60,000 nt of DNA from Strigamia acuminata. Lineage: Eukaryota > Arthropoda > Chilopoda > Geophilomorpha > Linotaeniidae. This document shows, piece by piece, positions 10,590-22,029 of this stretch (within the stretch, counting starts at the first letter, position 1; the number at the start of each line of letters is the position of its first letter). The translations under genes were made by a program, and so were the position numbers. The stretch is from contig OX442319.1 in the NCBI GenBank assembly GCA_949358305.1, positions 8,992,001 through 9,052,000 of the forward strand, written 5' to 3'. The notes under the pieces were generated by a model. It saw only the letters and a program-made list of their open reading frames with translations. It was not told where the DNA came from and did no database searches.

Positions 10590-11250
10590 ACCCTTTTCAT
10601 CGTTTTCTTCGGATTCAAGTATGTTTTTCATCATTTTCTTCAAATTTAAGTGTTTTTCATCGTTTTCTTCAAATTTAAGTGTTTTTCATTGTTTTCTTCA
10701 AATTTAAGTGTTTTTCATCGTTTTCTTCAAATTTAAGTGTTTTTCATCGTTCTCTTCCATTTATTTCTTGCTTGATTTTCATCAATTTGTTCCATTTCTA
10801 GTTTGATTTTCATCATTTTGATTCATTTCTAGTTTGATTTTCATCCTCTTGTAGAATTAAATACAATGAAAACAATTTTTAATTGCACAAAAACGATGAA
10901 AATCAAACCTAGTAATGGAACAAATTGATGAAAATCAAACCTAGTAATGGAACAAATTGATGAAAATCAAACCTAGTAATGGAACAAATTGATGAAAATC
11001 AAACCTAGTAATGGAACAAATTGATGAAAATCAAACCTAGTAATGGAACAAATTGATGAAAATCAAGCAAGAAATGGAACAAAACGGTGAAAAACACTTG
11101 AATTTGAAGAAAACGATGAAAAATACACTTGAATTTGAAGAAAACGATGAAAAATGCACTTGAATTTGAAGAAAACGATGAAAAATACACTTGAATTTGA
11201 AGAAAACGATGAAAAATACACTTGAATTTGAAGAAAACGAAAAAAACCAA
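10590..11250. repeat. Inverted minisatellite blocks
   Basis: At 10600-10750 a unit of about 28 bases containing TTTTCATCGTTTTCTTC is repeated. Its reverse complement GAAGAAAACGATGAAAA is repeated at 11085-11240. Inside these, TGATTTTCATCAATTTGTTC (10775-10850) pairs with GAACAAATTGATGAAAATCA-type units (10915-11070). The whole is a hairpin within the outer foldback. Confidence 0.85.
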
Positions 11251-11994
11251 GTTGGCGCAAAGCTACGAACTATGAAAAAATGGTTCCATCGCCAATTTAT
11301 AACTGAACCCAAAAATGACTGAAAATGATCGGACTTGAACGAAAACTAACCAAAAATGACCAAAAAAACAACCTAAAATGGCCGTATACAAAACCCAAAA
11401 CGATGGTTTCTGTTCTGTTTCAATTTCTTCAAATTCCGTGGCTATTCAGTTATTCCAATTTAAAAATTTCAATTCAATTCAATGTCAGTTGCAATTTGTT
11501 GCAATTTGAATTCCGCGCTTCTTCAGTCTTGATTTCAATTCCGCGTTTATTCAGTTGCAATTTGAATTCCGCGCTTCTTCAGACTTGATTTCAATCCCGC
11601 GTTTATTCAGCTGCAATTTTTTGCAATTTGAATTCCGCGCTACGACAGTCTTGATTTCGACATTCCGCGCTTATTCAATTGTCGGTTGTGAAATTCCGCG
11701 CTCATTCATTCCGCGTTAATTCAGGCAACCAATTGTTGAATTTTTAAATTAATTTTTTTTCCGCGCTCATTCATTCCGCGCTCATTACGAATCCCCGGTA
11801 TTCAGATTGCATTATAAATTAATTTCATTTTTTTTTTCTTTTTAGTGAAATTCCAGTCGTTTGCATATCGATTTGTGTCTGGAAACCGGTAAAGAAGAGC
11901 GCGCGAATGAAAACCTTAAAAAAGCTTATTTTAAAAACATAGAAAACTTTAAAAACACCTAACATATTTTTTAAACACACCAAACACTTTAAAA

Positions 11995-12330
11995 ACATCA
12001 AAAACTTCGAATACAAACATTTCGAATACAAAAACTTCGAAAAGCGGTAAACACAAAAAACTTCGAATACAAAAACATCAAATACCGGTACACGCAAAAA
12101 AAACTTCGAATACCGGTACAAGCACAAATCTTCGAATACCGGTACACGCAAAAAAAACTTCGAATACAAAAACATCAAATACCGGTACACGCAAAAAAAA
12201 CTTCGAATACCGGTACAAGCACAAATCTTCGAATACCGGTACACGCAAAAAAAACTTCGAATACCGGTACACGCAAAAACCTTCGAATACTGGTACATAC
12301 AAAAAAACTTCGAATACCGGTACAGCACAA
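11995..12330. repeat. CTTCGAATACCGGTAC minisatellite
   Basis: About nine units of CTTCGAATACCGGTACACGC plus an A-run, with variable internal deletions. The Val/Phe-rich minus-strand frames across it are repeat artefacts. Confidence 0.8.
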
Positions 12331-12339
12331 AAAATGCAT

Positions 12340-12510
12340 TTTTTTTTCTCCCAAAAATGCATTATTCTTCCCAAGAATGCATGTTTCTTTCCCAAAAAGC
12401 ATGTTTCCCTCCCGTAAATGCATTTTTCTTTGTATTTTCCTTCTCAAAAATTTATTTTCCCTCCCAAAAATTTATTTTCCTTCCCAAAAATTCATTTTTA
12501 TCGCTTTAAG
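12340..12510. repeat. Degenerate CCCAAAAATGCATTTTT minisatellite
   Basis: Short imperfect units of TTCCCAAAAA followed by TGCATT or TTTATT, adjoining the preceding array. Confidence 0.55.
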
Positions 12511-12519
12511 AATCATTGA

Positions 12520-13239
12520 AAATAGTGGTCCGCGAACTTTAGTTGGATTGCGTATAACCGGAAGAAATAGACGGGACGTGGATACAGTTTGGATGGAAAA
12601 TGAGCTGTACCCTGTTTGAGAGTGGCGCTGGCAGAAAACAGGACGAGAGATAATGTTTGAAATTGCAGGTTTATTCAGGTAATTTGTGTTAATTATTGTT
12701 TTATTTCTTGGTTATTAATTATTTTTTCTTTCTTTCCAGACAGCAATTGAATGGAATCTGCATGAATGGGGAAACTCCGAATTTAAGGCTAGAAATAGTT
12801 ACTGGCAAAAGCAAGGAATAATCCTTTTTCTCAGTTGGCAAGTGGTTTCATCCCATTTCAATCGACCCACTGGGAAAAAGTGACCACACGCAATACAAGG
12901 CAAAAATTGAAGAGGTCCTACCAGCGTACCTCTGATATCGTTAGCACTACTGCTACCACAGCCAACTGGTGAGTGATTTTCATGTATTGGCGCTTGCATA
13001 GCTTGCATAGCTTGGGAAGCCATATCGTGGATCAAGATGTCATTCAAGTTGGATCGTTTGTTTGGATTTGCAGCGGAATTTGGACAATGGATGTTGGTCG
13101 CCAGCCTACCTTGAGCAGTGAGAATGTTGGTCGTCACTGAACATTGTAACATTGTTTGTTTATTGTATTTAAATTCATTGTGTAATTTTTGTTTTAAACT
13201 GTTTCTGATGTTTCATATGGCAAGAAAATTTCCCACGAA
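12520..13239. other. Unassigned stretch with exon-like splice sites
   Basis: A strong acceptor (TTTCTTTCTTTCCAG ending at about 12740) and a donor (AACTG|GTGAGTG at about 12968) bracket 228 bases. The longest plus-strand frame there (TAIEWNLHEW...) meets a stop inside the exon. On the minus strand, 13152-12799 is an open frame of 117 codons with possible donors. None of these is recognised; a decayed or non-coding transcript is possible. Confidence 0.2.
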
Positions 13240-13516
13240 CCTCAGCTGGGTTTTTCTTATATTTTCCCAGTCGGTAATGTGAATGCAAGGTTGGGTCCTC
13301 GTTAAAATTGTACCCACAGATTGCAAAAAAGAGGCCATATGGGGAGAGGATGAATGAAAACGAAAATGTTGCTTGGTGAAAAAAAATGCACTCGAGAGAT
13401 TTTTTCCCGCACAATTTACATACCAGAGCAATAAAACTAAAATTAGAAAGAAATAATATTAATGCAAGAAATTAATTTTTATTTACAATTGATGTTTTTC
13501 TTTTTGTTTTGCGCAG

Positions 13517-13669
13517 CTGGATCCGTTTTTGATGCAATTTTTGGTCGACGGACTCGTAGAAACTTCTCCAATAGCGAATTACGACCCGGTGGATGATAAT
13601 ACGCCGACCAAACGCGAATTTGGACAAAAAGGAGCGTGCTTCCGACCATATCACAAAAAGAAAAAATAG
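13517..13669 (+). pseudogene. Terminal-exon-like coding fragment, unrecognised
   Basis: A pyrimidine-rich acceptor (TTTTTGTTTTGCGCAG) is followed by 50 open codons and TAG. The peptide begins LDPFLMQFLVDGL, continues with an acidic stretch (NYDPVDDNTPTKR) and ends FRPYHKKKK. AATAAA follows at 13691 and 13701. The codons are richer in G and C at third positions than the surrounding DNA, as in the frizzled and caudal fragments. The dibasic KR before a Cys-containing tail could be read as a propeptide cleavage site, but that is speculation. Because it sits between inverted repeats with no convincing upstream exon, I favour a captured 3' exon; a genuine small gene is the alternative. Confidence 0.4.
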
Positions 13670-13749
13670 TTATTTTTATTTTTATTGAACAATAAAAGTG
13701 AATAAATAGCTCTGTTTTTGTACATAATGTGTATGAAAATTTAATTTAT

Positions 13750-14350
13750 CGCCGACGCACAAACACAAGCTGAAATTGCACTGAATATCTAAAAAAGTCA
13801 TCCGAACTTATCACCCACGCACAAATACAAGCTGAAATTTTACTGAATTCCTCAAAAAGTTATCCGAATTTATCACCCACGCCCAAATACAAGCTGAAAT
13901 TGCAGTGAATACCTAAAAAAGTCATCCGAATTTTTCGCCCACGCACAAACACAGGCTGAAATTGCACTGAATATCTGAAAATGTCATCCGAACTTATCAC
14001 CCACGCACAAATACAAGCTGTACTTGCAGTGAATATCTAAAAAAGTCATCCGAACTTATCGCCCACGCACAAACACAAGCTGAAATTACACTGAATATCT
14101 GAAAATGTCATCCGAACTTATCGCCCACGCACAAACACAAGCTGAAATTACACTGAATATCTGAAAAAGTCATCCAAATTTATCGCCCAGACACAAACAC
14201 AAACTTAAACTACAGACTGAATATCTAAATAACACATCCTATTTGCTACTGAACTGCGAGTCAAATAAACGACTTAAACGTATCCGAATTTATCGCCCAC
14301 CTTGTTGAAACTAAACTGTGCAAATCCAATAAACGTATCCGAATTTATCG
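13750..14350. repeat. ~60-62-base tandem repeat (TTATCGCCCACGCACAAA)
   Basis: About eight units marked by CATCCGAACTTATC, CCCACGCACAAA, ACAAGCTGAAATT and CACTGAATATCT. They decay toward 14350. Confidence 0.85.
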
Positions 14351-15394
14351 CTCCTAATCAAAACTGGCTTCAATCTGTACAATAAATTCGAAAAACACAT
14401 TTAATTGAGAGAAGGTGTGCCAAACCTGTTGAAACCGAGCTGTGTGTTAATATAACAATATCGTATTGCATTGCTTCCATGGGCGATAAATCAGGTACTT
14501 TCTAAAGCATAATCACCACTCACAAGTCAGAGGAATTTTAACTCTTAATTAATAGCAATTTGAAAACATAGATGGCGCCACTGTTTTCCGATCGCAAACT
14601 GTCTCTGGTCGCTCCTGCCATCTAGAGACGTCAGAGCGAAATAATACCGTATTGAATACCGCCCATAAATTGCTTATCATCAAACACAGGCGATTTACGC
14701 AAAACAATGTCTTCGTTTTTACTCGCCGAGAGATTAAGGACAATTTTAAGAACGATGTTTGAACATTTGGAGCAACTCACTTGAGTTTTTATTTTAACTG
14801 TATTCAATTTTTTTGTAAATTAAATTTTTGTTCTATTCTCTCGATTTTTGGTTTCGCCAGCTTGTGTGTTGCAGAATATTTGTACAAATTGTTTGTGTAT
14901 TCTTTAATTATCATTGAAATATTTTTTGTTCAAAATAAATAAAAGCAAAATCAAAAAAACTCGTTATGTTTATATTTTATTCAGCTCTTTAAGCATTTTC
15001 ATCTTCCTTTTAAAATATTCTTTGCTTCTTCCCCGCTCTTTTCCTTCTGTTTTGTGAACATATTCAACATTGTGTTCGTGATTCAATGATCCCGACTCAA
15101 ATATATTTATTTCACTTCTATGACAGCAATTTATTCAAAAACATTTAATTAACAATCAATTTTTCAATCGTATATCCATTTTTGTCTGTTTTGGCCAAAT
15201 TTAGCTTTAATCTAAAATCACCCATTGCAGAACTACACCTTTCATTTTATTTTAATGTTATTCTTTTTTCTTGCGTTTATTTTGTTATTCTTTTTTGTTG
15301 CTTTTATTTTGTTTCTTTTTTATTGCTTTTATTTTGTTATTCATTTTTCTTGTTCTTATTTTGTTATTTTTCTTCTTATCATCCGTTTGTTTTA
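14351..15394. other. AT-rich interior of the inverted-repeat element
   Basis: No gene recognised. A small hairpin-like stretch (ATAGATGGCGCCACTG against CTGCCATCTAG) lies at 14568-14625. 15240-15370 is a T-rich imperfect repeat of TTATTTTGTTATTCTTTTT. Confidence 0.35.
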
Positions 15395-15534
15395 CACCTC
15401 TTTTTGCAAACTGGGTTACAATTTTCACTAGAACCCAACCTCGCATTCGCATTACCAACTGGGAAAACTACAGAAAACCCAGTTGGTGACAACAATACAA
15501 TTTAAAAACGAAAATTACACAATCTCAAATCAAG

Positions 15535-15770
15535 TAAAATAAAACAAATAAAATATAACAAGAATAAAATGAAACAAATAAAATATAACAAGAATAAAAT
15601 GAAACAAATAAAATATAACAAGAATAAAATGAAACAAATAAAATATAACTAGAATAAAATGAAACAAATAAAATATAACAAGAATAAAATGAAACAAATA
15701 AAATATAACAAGAATAAAATGAAACAAATAAAATATAACAAGAATAAAATAAAACAAATAAAATAAAAAA
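15535..15770. repeat. 30-base minisatellite (AACAAGAATAAAATGAAACA)
   Basis: Seven to eight near-identical 30-base units. Because 30 is a multiple of three, the minus strand is open (FILVIFYLFH repeated), which is an artefact. Confidence 0.9.
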
Positions 15771-16009
15771 AAACAGCAAATGCTTCATTCTTGACGACAT
15801 CCACTGCTTCATTGACGGCTTCATTGATGACACATCCACTGCTTCATTGACAACCCTAAATACACAAGAACAAAATAAATTTAATAACCAACAATAAATA
15901 AAACATTAATTTAAATAAATTACCTGTAGAAATCTGCGTAGTGGTAAAATCCTTTTTCATCAGCAAACGCAAGCTAGTTTAACACAAATTAGCATTACTC
16001 GAGCTGAGT

Positions 16010-19000
16010 TCTTTTTTCGCCAATGTGTGAAGCCAAGTGTAATCACCTTTTCAACATTACTCTTCCATTTGGGTAATTCACAGCATGTCCCTCGTTTGAG
16101 TTCTTTTGCTGAAACCCGTGAAAATCACTTGACCGAGCACGCCACACGTGTTAGTTTGGCAGAAGTGGTAGCGCCTTTTACCGTAGGACCAACTACCAAC
16201 TTCTTCGGAAGCACCTTTTATCTTAGGATCAACTTCCCCGGAAGCACCTTTTATCGTAGGATCAACTTCCCCGGAAGCACCTTTTATCTTAGGATCAACT
16301 TCCCCGGAAGCACCTTTTATCTTAGGATCAACTTCCCCGGAAGCACCTTTTATCTTAGGATCAACTTCCCCGGAAGCACCTTTTATCTTAGGATCAACTT
16401 CCCCGGAAGCACCTTTTATCTTAGGATCAACTTCCCCGGAAGCACCTTTTATCTTAGGATCAACTTCCCCGGAAGCACCTTTTATCTTAGGATCAACTTC
16501 CCCGGAAGCACCTTTTATCTTAGGATCAACTTCCCCGGAAGCACCTTTTATCTTAGGATCAACTTCCCCGAAAGCATCTTTTATCTTAGGATCAACTTCC
16601 CCGGAAGCACCTTTTATCTTAGGATCAACTTCCTCCCAGACTCAATGCCAAACTGTGAAAAACATCATTACTTGCAATTTGTGGGATCCATCCATTGCTG
16701 TCAAAAGAAACCAAAGAATAAAATTAATAACCAACAATAAAAAAAACATTAATTTAAATAAATTACCTGTAGAAATCTGCGTAGTGGTAAAATCCTTTTT
16801 CATCAGCAAACGCAAGCTAGTTTAACACAAATTAGCATTACTCGAGCTGAGTTCTTTTTGCGCCACTGTGTGAAGCCAAGTGTAATCACCTTTTCAACAT
16901 TACTCTTCCATTTGGGTAATTCACAGCATGTCCCTCGTTTGAGTTCTATTGCTGAAACCCGTGAAAATCACTTGACCGAGCACGCCACACGTGTTAGTTT
17001 GGCAGAAGTGGTAGCGCCTTTTACCGTAGGACCAACTACCAACTTCTTCGGAAGCACCTTTTATCTTAGGATCAACTTCCCCGGAAGCACCTTTTATCTT
17101 AGGATCAACTTCCCCGGAAGCACCTTTTATCTTAGGATCAACTTCCCCGGAAGCACCTTTTATCTTAGGATCAACTTCCCCGGAAGCACCTTTTATCTTA
17201 GGATCAACTTCCCCGGAAGCACCTTTTATCTTAGGATCAACTTCCCCGAAAGCACCTTTTATCTTAGGATCAACTTCCCCGGAAGCACCTTTTATCTTAG
17301 GATCAACTTCCCCGGAAGCACCTTTTATCTTAGGATCAACTTCCTCCCAGACTCAATGCCAAACTGTGAAAAACATCATTACTTGCAATTTGTGGGATCC
17401 ATCCATTGCTGTCAAAAGAAACCAAAGAATAAAATTAATAACCAACAATAAAAAAAACATTAATTTAAATAAATTACCTGTAGAAATCTGCGTAGTGGTA
17501 AAATCCTTTTTCATCAGCAAACGCAAGCTAGTTTAACACAAATTAGCATTACTCGAGCTGAGTTCTTTTTGCGCCACTGTGTGAAGCCAAGTGTAATCAC
17601 CTTTTCAACATTACTCTTCCATTTGGGTAATTCACAGCATGTCCCTCGTTTGAGTTCTTTTGCTGAAACCCGTGAAAATCACTTGACCGAGCACGCCACA
17701 CGTGTTAGTTTGGCAGAAGTGGTAGCGCCTTTTACCGTAGGACCAACTACCAACTTCTTCGGAAGCACCTTTTATCTTAGGATCAACTTCCCCGGAAGCA
17801 CCTTTTATCTTAGGATCAACTTCCCCGGAAGCACCTTTTATCTTAGGATCAACTTCCCCGGAAGCACCTTTTATCTTAGGATCAACTTCCCCGGAAGCAC
17901 CTTTTATCTTAGGATCAACTTCCCCGGAAGCACCTTTTATCTTAGGATCAACTTCCTCCCAGACTCAATGCCAAACTGTGAAAAACATCATTACTTGCAA
18001 TTTGTGGGATCCATCCATTGCTGTCAAAAGAAACCAAAGAATAAAATTAATAACCAACACTAAATAAAACATTAATTTAAATAAATTACCTGTAGAAATC
18101 CCTGTAGTGATAAAATCCTTTTTCATCAGCAAACACAAGCTAGTTTAACACAAATTAGCATTACTCGAGCTGGGTTCTTTTTGCGCCACTGTGTGAAGCC
18201 AAGTGTAATCACCTTTTCAACATTACTCTTCCATTTGGGTAATTCACAGCATGTCCCTCGTTTGAGTTCTATTGCTGATATCCGTGAAAATCACTTGACC
18301 GCGCATAAAAGACGATAGTGAGTGGTGGCTAACAATGCTCGGCTGCATATAGCGAGGTATAGCGCCTTGGTCTTGCCTATCACATATCAATTTACGCGCA
18401 GCGGTAGCGCCTTTTACTGTAGGACCAACTACCAACTTCTTTGGAAGCGCCTTTTATCTTAGGACCAACTTCCCCGGAAGCACCTTTTATCTTAGGATCA
18501 ACTTCCCCGGAAGCACCTTTTATCTTAGGATCAACTTCCTCCCAGACTCAATGCCAAACTGTGAAAAACATCATTACTTGCAATTTGTGGGATCCATCCA
18601 TTGCTGTCAAAAGAAACAAAAAAATAAAATTAATAACCAACAATAAATAAAACATTAATTTAAATAAATTACCTGTAGAAATCTGCGTAGTGGTAAAATC
18701 CTTTTTCATCAGCAAACGCAAGCTAGTTTAACACAAATTAGCATTCCTCGAGCTGAGTTCTTTTTGCGCCAATGTGTGAAGCCAAGTGTAATCACCTTTT
18801 CAACATTACTCTTCCATTTGGGTAATTCACAGCATGTCCCTCGTTTGAGTTCTGTTGCTGAGACCCGTGAAAATCACTTGGCCGTGCACGCCACACTTGT
18901 AAGTTTGGCAAGCGGTAGCGCCTTTTACAGTAGGACCAACTACCAACTTCCAACTTCTTCGGAAGCGCCTTTTATCTTAGGACCAACTTCCAACTTCTTC

Positions 19001-20010
19001 GGAAGCGCCTTTTATCTTAGGACCAACTTCCAACTTCTTCGGAAGCGCCTTTTATCTTAGGACCAACTTCCCTGGAAGCACCTTTTATCTTAGGATCAAC
19101 TTCCTCCCAGACTCAATGCCAAAATGTAAAAAACGTTATTATTTGTTCCTTTTTCCTTAATGAGCGTAATGACCAAGACGGGTTCCGAAACCAAAGATAA
19201 TCACCTTTTTTGAACCACTTTGCCCATTGGTCAAATGCCAATTCGAGTTGCCAGTTCGTGTTGGTCAAATGCCAATTCGTGAAAATCATTGAAATTCATT
19301 TCCCGGTTGGCGTGTCCCCCCCCTGGGACGTGTCCCCCCCCTGGGACGACTTGACTTAGTCAAATGTGCCTGTAAGTGTGTGGTCACTTTTACCCGGTTT
19401 TTCCTAACATCTACGGAAGGTCCTTCTGGGCAGGACCGTCCTCCCAGTCTATTGATCACCAGCTCAAGCACAAACGCAAGCTAGTTTAACACACGTGTAA
19501 GTTTGGCAAGCGGAAGCGCCTTTTACTTTAGGACCAACTTCCCTGGAAGCGCCTTTTATCATAGGACCAACTTCCTCCCAGACTCAATGCCAAAATGTGA
19601 AAAACATCATTACTTGCAATTTGCGGGATCCATCCATTGCTTTTTACGCCAATGTTCGAAGCCAAGTGTAATCACCTTTTCAACATTACTCTTCCATTTG
19701 GGTAATTCACAGCATGTCCCTCGATTGAGTTCCATTGCTGAGATCCGTGAAAATCACTTGACCGTGCACGCCACACGTGTAAAGCGGTAGCGCCTTTTAC
19801 CGTAGGACCAACTACCAACTTCTTCGGAAGCGCCTTTTATCTTAGGACCAACTTCCCCGGAAGCACCTTTTATCTTAGGATCAACTTCCCCGGAAGCACC
19901 TTTTATCTTAGGATCAACTTCCTCCCAGACTCAATGCCAAAATGTGAAAAACATCTTTACTTGCAATTTGTGGGTTCCATCCATTGCTGTCGAAAGAAAC
20001 AAATAAAAAT
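16010..20010. repeat. Higher-order repeat with nested 33-base minisatellite
   Basis: Unit landmarks recur in order: AAGCCAAGTGTAATCACC, CAGCATGTCCCTCG, GTAGCGCCTTTTACCGTAGG, the 33-base block (TTTATCTTAGGATCAACTTC plus CCCGGAAGCACC), CAGACTCAATGCCAAA, ATCCATCCATTGCTGTC, AAATTACCTGTAGAAATC, CGCAAGCTAGTTTAACAC. Units begin near 16020, 16860, 17570, 18180 and 18765, with partial, rearranged units to 20010. The 33-base block occurs 13 times in unit 1, 9 in unit 2, 6 in unit 3 and about 3 in unit 4. Frames are open on both strands through the block (11 residues per unit: FYLRINFPGST on plus, GASGEVDPKIK on minus), but the flanks are broken differently on each strand, so I do not call a protein. 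Confidence 0.9.
19311..19348. repeat. GTGTCCCCCCCCTGGGAC duplication
   Basis: Two direct copies of an 18-base C-rich word between rearranged higher-order-repeat units; a minor local duplication. Confidence 0.6.
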
Positions 20011-20039
20011 AAACATTAAACAAATTACTTTTAGAAATC

Positions 20040-20340
20040 TGCGGCGTGTGGAACAGGCAGCAAGCGGTCGATCATTGGATTCATGCGCTTCTTTGCATAT
20101 TGCGGATCAAATTCGTGTTTCCAGATCGTCACCTGGAGACACGAATTCGATCAAAGACAATGCAAAACCTTTATTCTTGACACTTTTGCCGACATTCTTA
20201 CAACGACGTTATATACACAAATCGGTCTCCAAACGGCAGCAATTAATTTCCCTGAAAAGAGAAAAAAAAATAAAAACAAACAAAAACAACTTACTAATGG
20301 CAAAACATCCACCGACATAATGCCATGCAAATAACATTAC
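20040..20340. other. Unassigned fragment
   Basis: Sequence between the higher-order repeat and A-rich DNA, with two overlapping plus-strand frames (one containing FILDTFADILTTTLYTQIGL) and no start or splice context. Not recognised; it may be a further inserted fragment. Confidence 0.2.
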
Positions 20341-20859
20341 GTGTCCCAATTGTTTTTTTTTACGTACGCATGATATAACATTAAGCCAGTATGAAAAATA
20401 AACTTCTAAAATATTGCATCGACCTGCAAAAAGACAAAATCGTGACGCGCGCTTGAAAACATTCCATGCCCCAACCCCAACCCAACTATATTAAAATTCA
20501 ATTGAAAACAATTCTGCATTTCTTCCATCATTATATTGAGCCTGTAGGAAAAATTATTAAATTTCTTTTCAAATTTTAGTAATCAACAAGTATTTCTTAA
20601 TTCGTATTCACGAAATTTTTCTCAATTTACCAAATTGGTTGCCAATGGTTGCTGCTATTCTAGGCCGTCACGCTGCTACAATGCAGTCTCGTTCTTATTT
20701 CCTGTCTTACGATCGGACTTACAACCAAGTTACGTTACTTCTGGGTAACGAATCGGAATACCTCTGGAAAGAGAAAAAAAATAAAAATAAAAAAACCAAT
20801 AATTTATTAATGTCAAATTAAAAACAAGTATGGCCGTGCAGGAACTTTACATAAATAAA

Positions 20860-21480
20860 AGACGCCTCAAATCTGTAGAAAAAATAAATTTCTTTTGCAA
20901 TTTTAGTATTCATAAGCCTATCTTATTTTATTTCACATTTAATTCGAAGCGAAATTTATTTACCCAAGTGTGTGTGCTGATGAAAGCACTCAGCCACGAT
21001 TTGTTCGAATTACTAAGTTTCTTGAAAATTAAAAATTAAAAATGCCAAAATTCATTAAGGAATTTCCTAAAATATTGATAAATTTGAAAAGTGCACTTAC
21101 CAATCGACATTTTGAAGCTCAGGAAACTTAATTCCTCAGTAAGGTGAAGATTGAGTTGTTAATAATGGCGGGAGATTTGATTCCACCGTGGTCCGCCTTC
21201 TGTTAGAAAAAAAACTAAAAATGCCAAAAATCGTTAATTATATGTCGCTGTTTTTCAACAATTCTGGAACATTTACAATCTTAAATGTAATTTAAGATAA
21301 AGAAACTCACCGAGGAGATGGCTGAAGATAAATTCTAAATGTACCACCCAATGGTTGCCAGACGCGTCAGACTACATACTGTTCTACTTCCCACAATGCA
21401 ATCTGATTCTTACCTGCGGTCGCTGTGATTGGCTCAGAACTAAGCCACTTCTCTGCATGGGCATGATCTTTCCCATCAAA
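20860..21480. repeat. Dispersed repeat family, copy 1
   Basis: Landmarks TAAATTTCTTTTGCAATTTT, ATTCATAAG, then CACCCAATGGTTGC, GCGTCAGA, CTTCCCACAATGCA, GTGATTGGCTCAGAA. The same order recurs in 26.95-28.46 kb. No coding potential. Confidence 0.6.
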
Positions 21481-21564
21481 ACTAGGATATTATGAACTTG
21501 ATATTATTATTATTATTACAACCTCAACTGCCATGTTTGAATTCAGGGATCTTTTACTGTTGCT

Positions 21565-21790
21565 GTTCTAGGCATTCACGTCACGTCTCGCTGTTCTTCT
21601 TCCTAAAACGCAGTCTCGCTGCTCTTCTTCCTAAAACGCAGTCTCGCTGCTCTTCTTCCTAAAACGCAGTCTCGCTTTGTTCTTCCTAAAACGCAGTCTC
21701 GCTGCTCTTCTTCCTAAAACGCGGTCTCGCTGCTCTTCTTCCTACAATGTAGTCTCACCGTTCTTCTTCCTACAATGTAGTCTCACTTCT
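21565..21790. repeat. 28-base minisatellite (TCTCGCTGCTCTTCTTCCTA)
   Basis: About eight units of CAGTCTCGCTGCTCTTCTTC followed by CTAAAACG, the last ones degenerating to CTACAATGTAG. The motif resembles the TTCTTCCCACAATGCA word of the dispersed repeat, so it may have arisen by local amplification of it. Confidence 0.8.
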
Positions 21791-22029
21791 TCTCTTACTT
21801 CCTGTTGTACTACAGTGAGTAAACCACCAGTAGTTCCGTGACTCCGAGTGACAAATCGACATAAAAAAAATCTCGCTGGAGTACCGCTGGAAAGAGAAAA
21901 AATATAAAAAAAAAATAAACAAATAATTTATTAATGATAAAAACATTTGACAAAAATCTTGACGCACACTTGAAAACATTTGATGCCCCAAACCAACTAC
22001 GAGTATTACTATTCAATTGAAAACCTTTA

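Larger units (their letters stand above)
6938..11797. mobile_element. 4.9-kb composite foldback with 8-base target duplication
   Basis: The direct repeat GTATTCAG flanks it exactly (6930-6937 and 11798-11805). The ends are clusters of short CCGCGCTCATT / GCGCGGAATG motifs in opposite orientation (6938-7218; 10530-10580 and 11500-11797). Its interior contains a second complete foldback (7229-10520) and inverted minisatellite blocks (10590-11250). No transposase frame was found. 8-base duplications are typical of hAT-like transposases. Confidence 0.8.
13240..15487. mobile_element. Inverted-repeat element around a 62-base satellite and an exon-like fragment
   Basis: The left arm 13240-13340 (GCTGGGTTTTTC, CAGTCGGTAATGTGAATGC, AAAATTGTACCCA) is the approximate reverse complement of 15395-15487 (TGGGTTACAATTTT, GCATTCGCATTACC, GAAAACCCAGTT). 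The interior has no transposase. Target duplication not resolved. It belongs to the same structural class as the other foldbacks here, but the arms are only about 100 bases. Confidence 0.6.

Noticed and set aside
10590-11250. CRISPR-like array
   Set aside because: Units are contiguous with no spacers, and the sequence context is eukaryotic; it is an inverted minisatellite.
11825-12447. Minus-strand frames rich in Val, Phe, Tyr (VPVFEVFFACTGI)
   Set aside because: Direct translation of the CTTCGAATACCGGTAC minisatellite; several overlapping frames are equally open.
12799-13152. 117-codon minus-strand gene
   Set aside because: Open frame only; possible donors occur but no acceptor, start context or domain. 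It may be an exon relic but I cannot support a gene.
13472-13654. Minus-strand 60-codon frame
   Set aside because: Antisense to the better supported plus-strand terminal-exon-like fragment.
16027-18063. Repeat proteins of 164-237 residues (FYLRINFPGST units)
   Set aside because: The 33-base unit leaves frames open on both strands. Flanks are broken in several units and there is no start or splice context.
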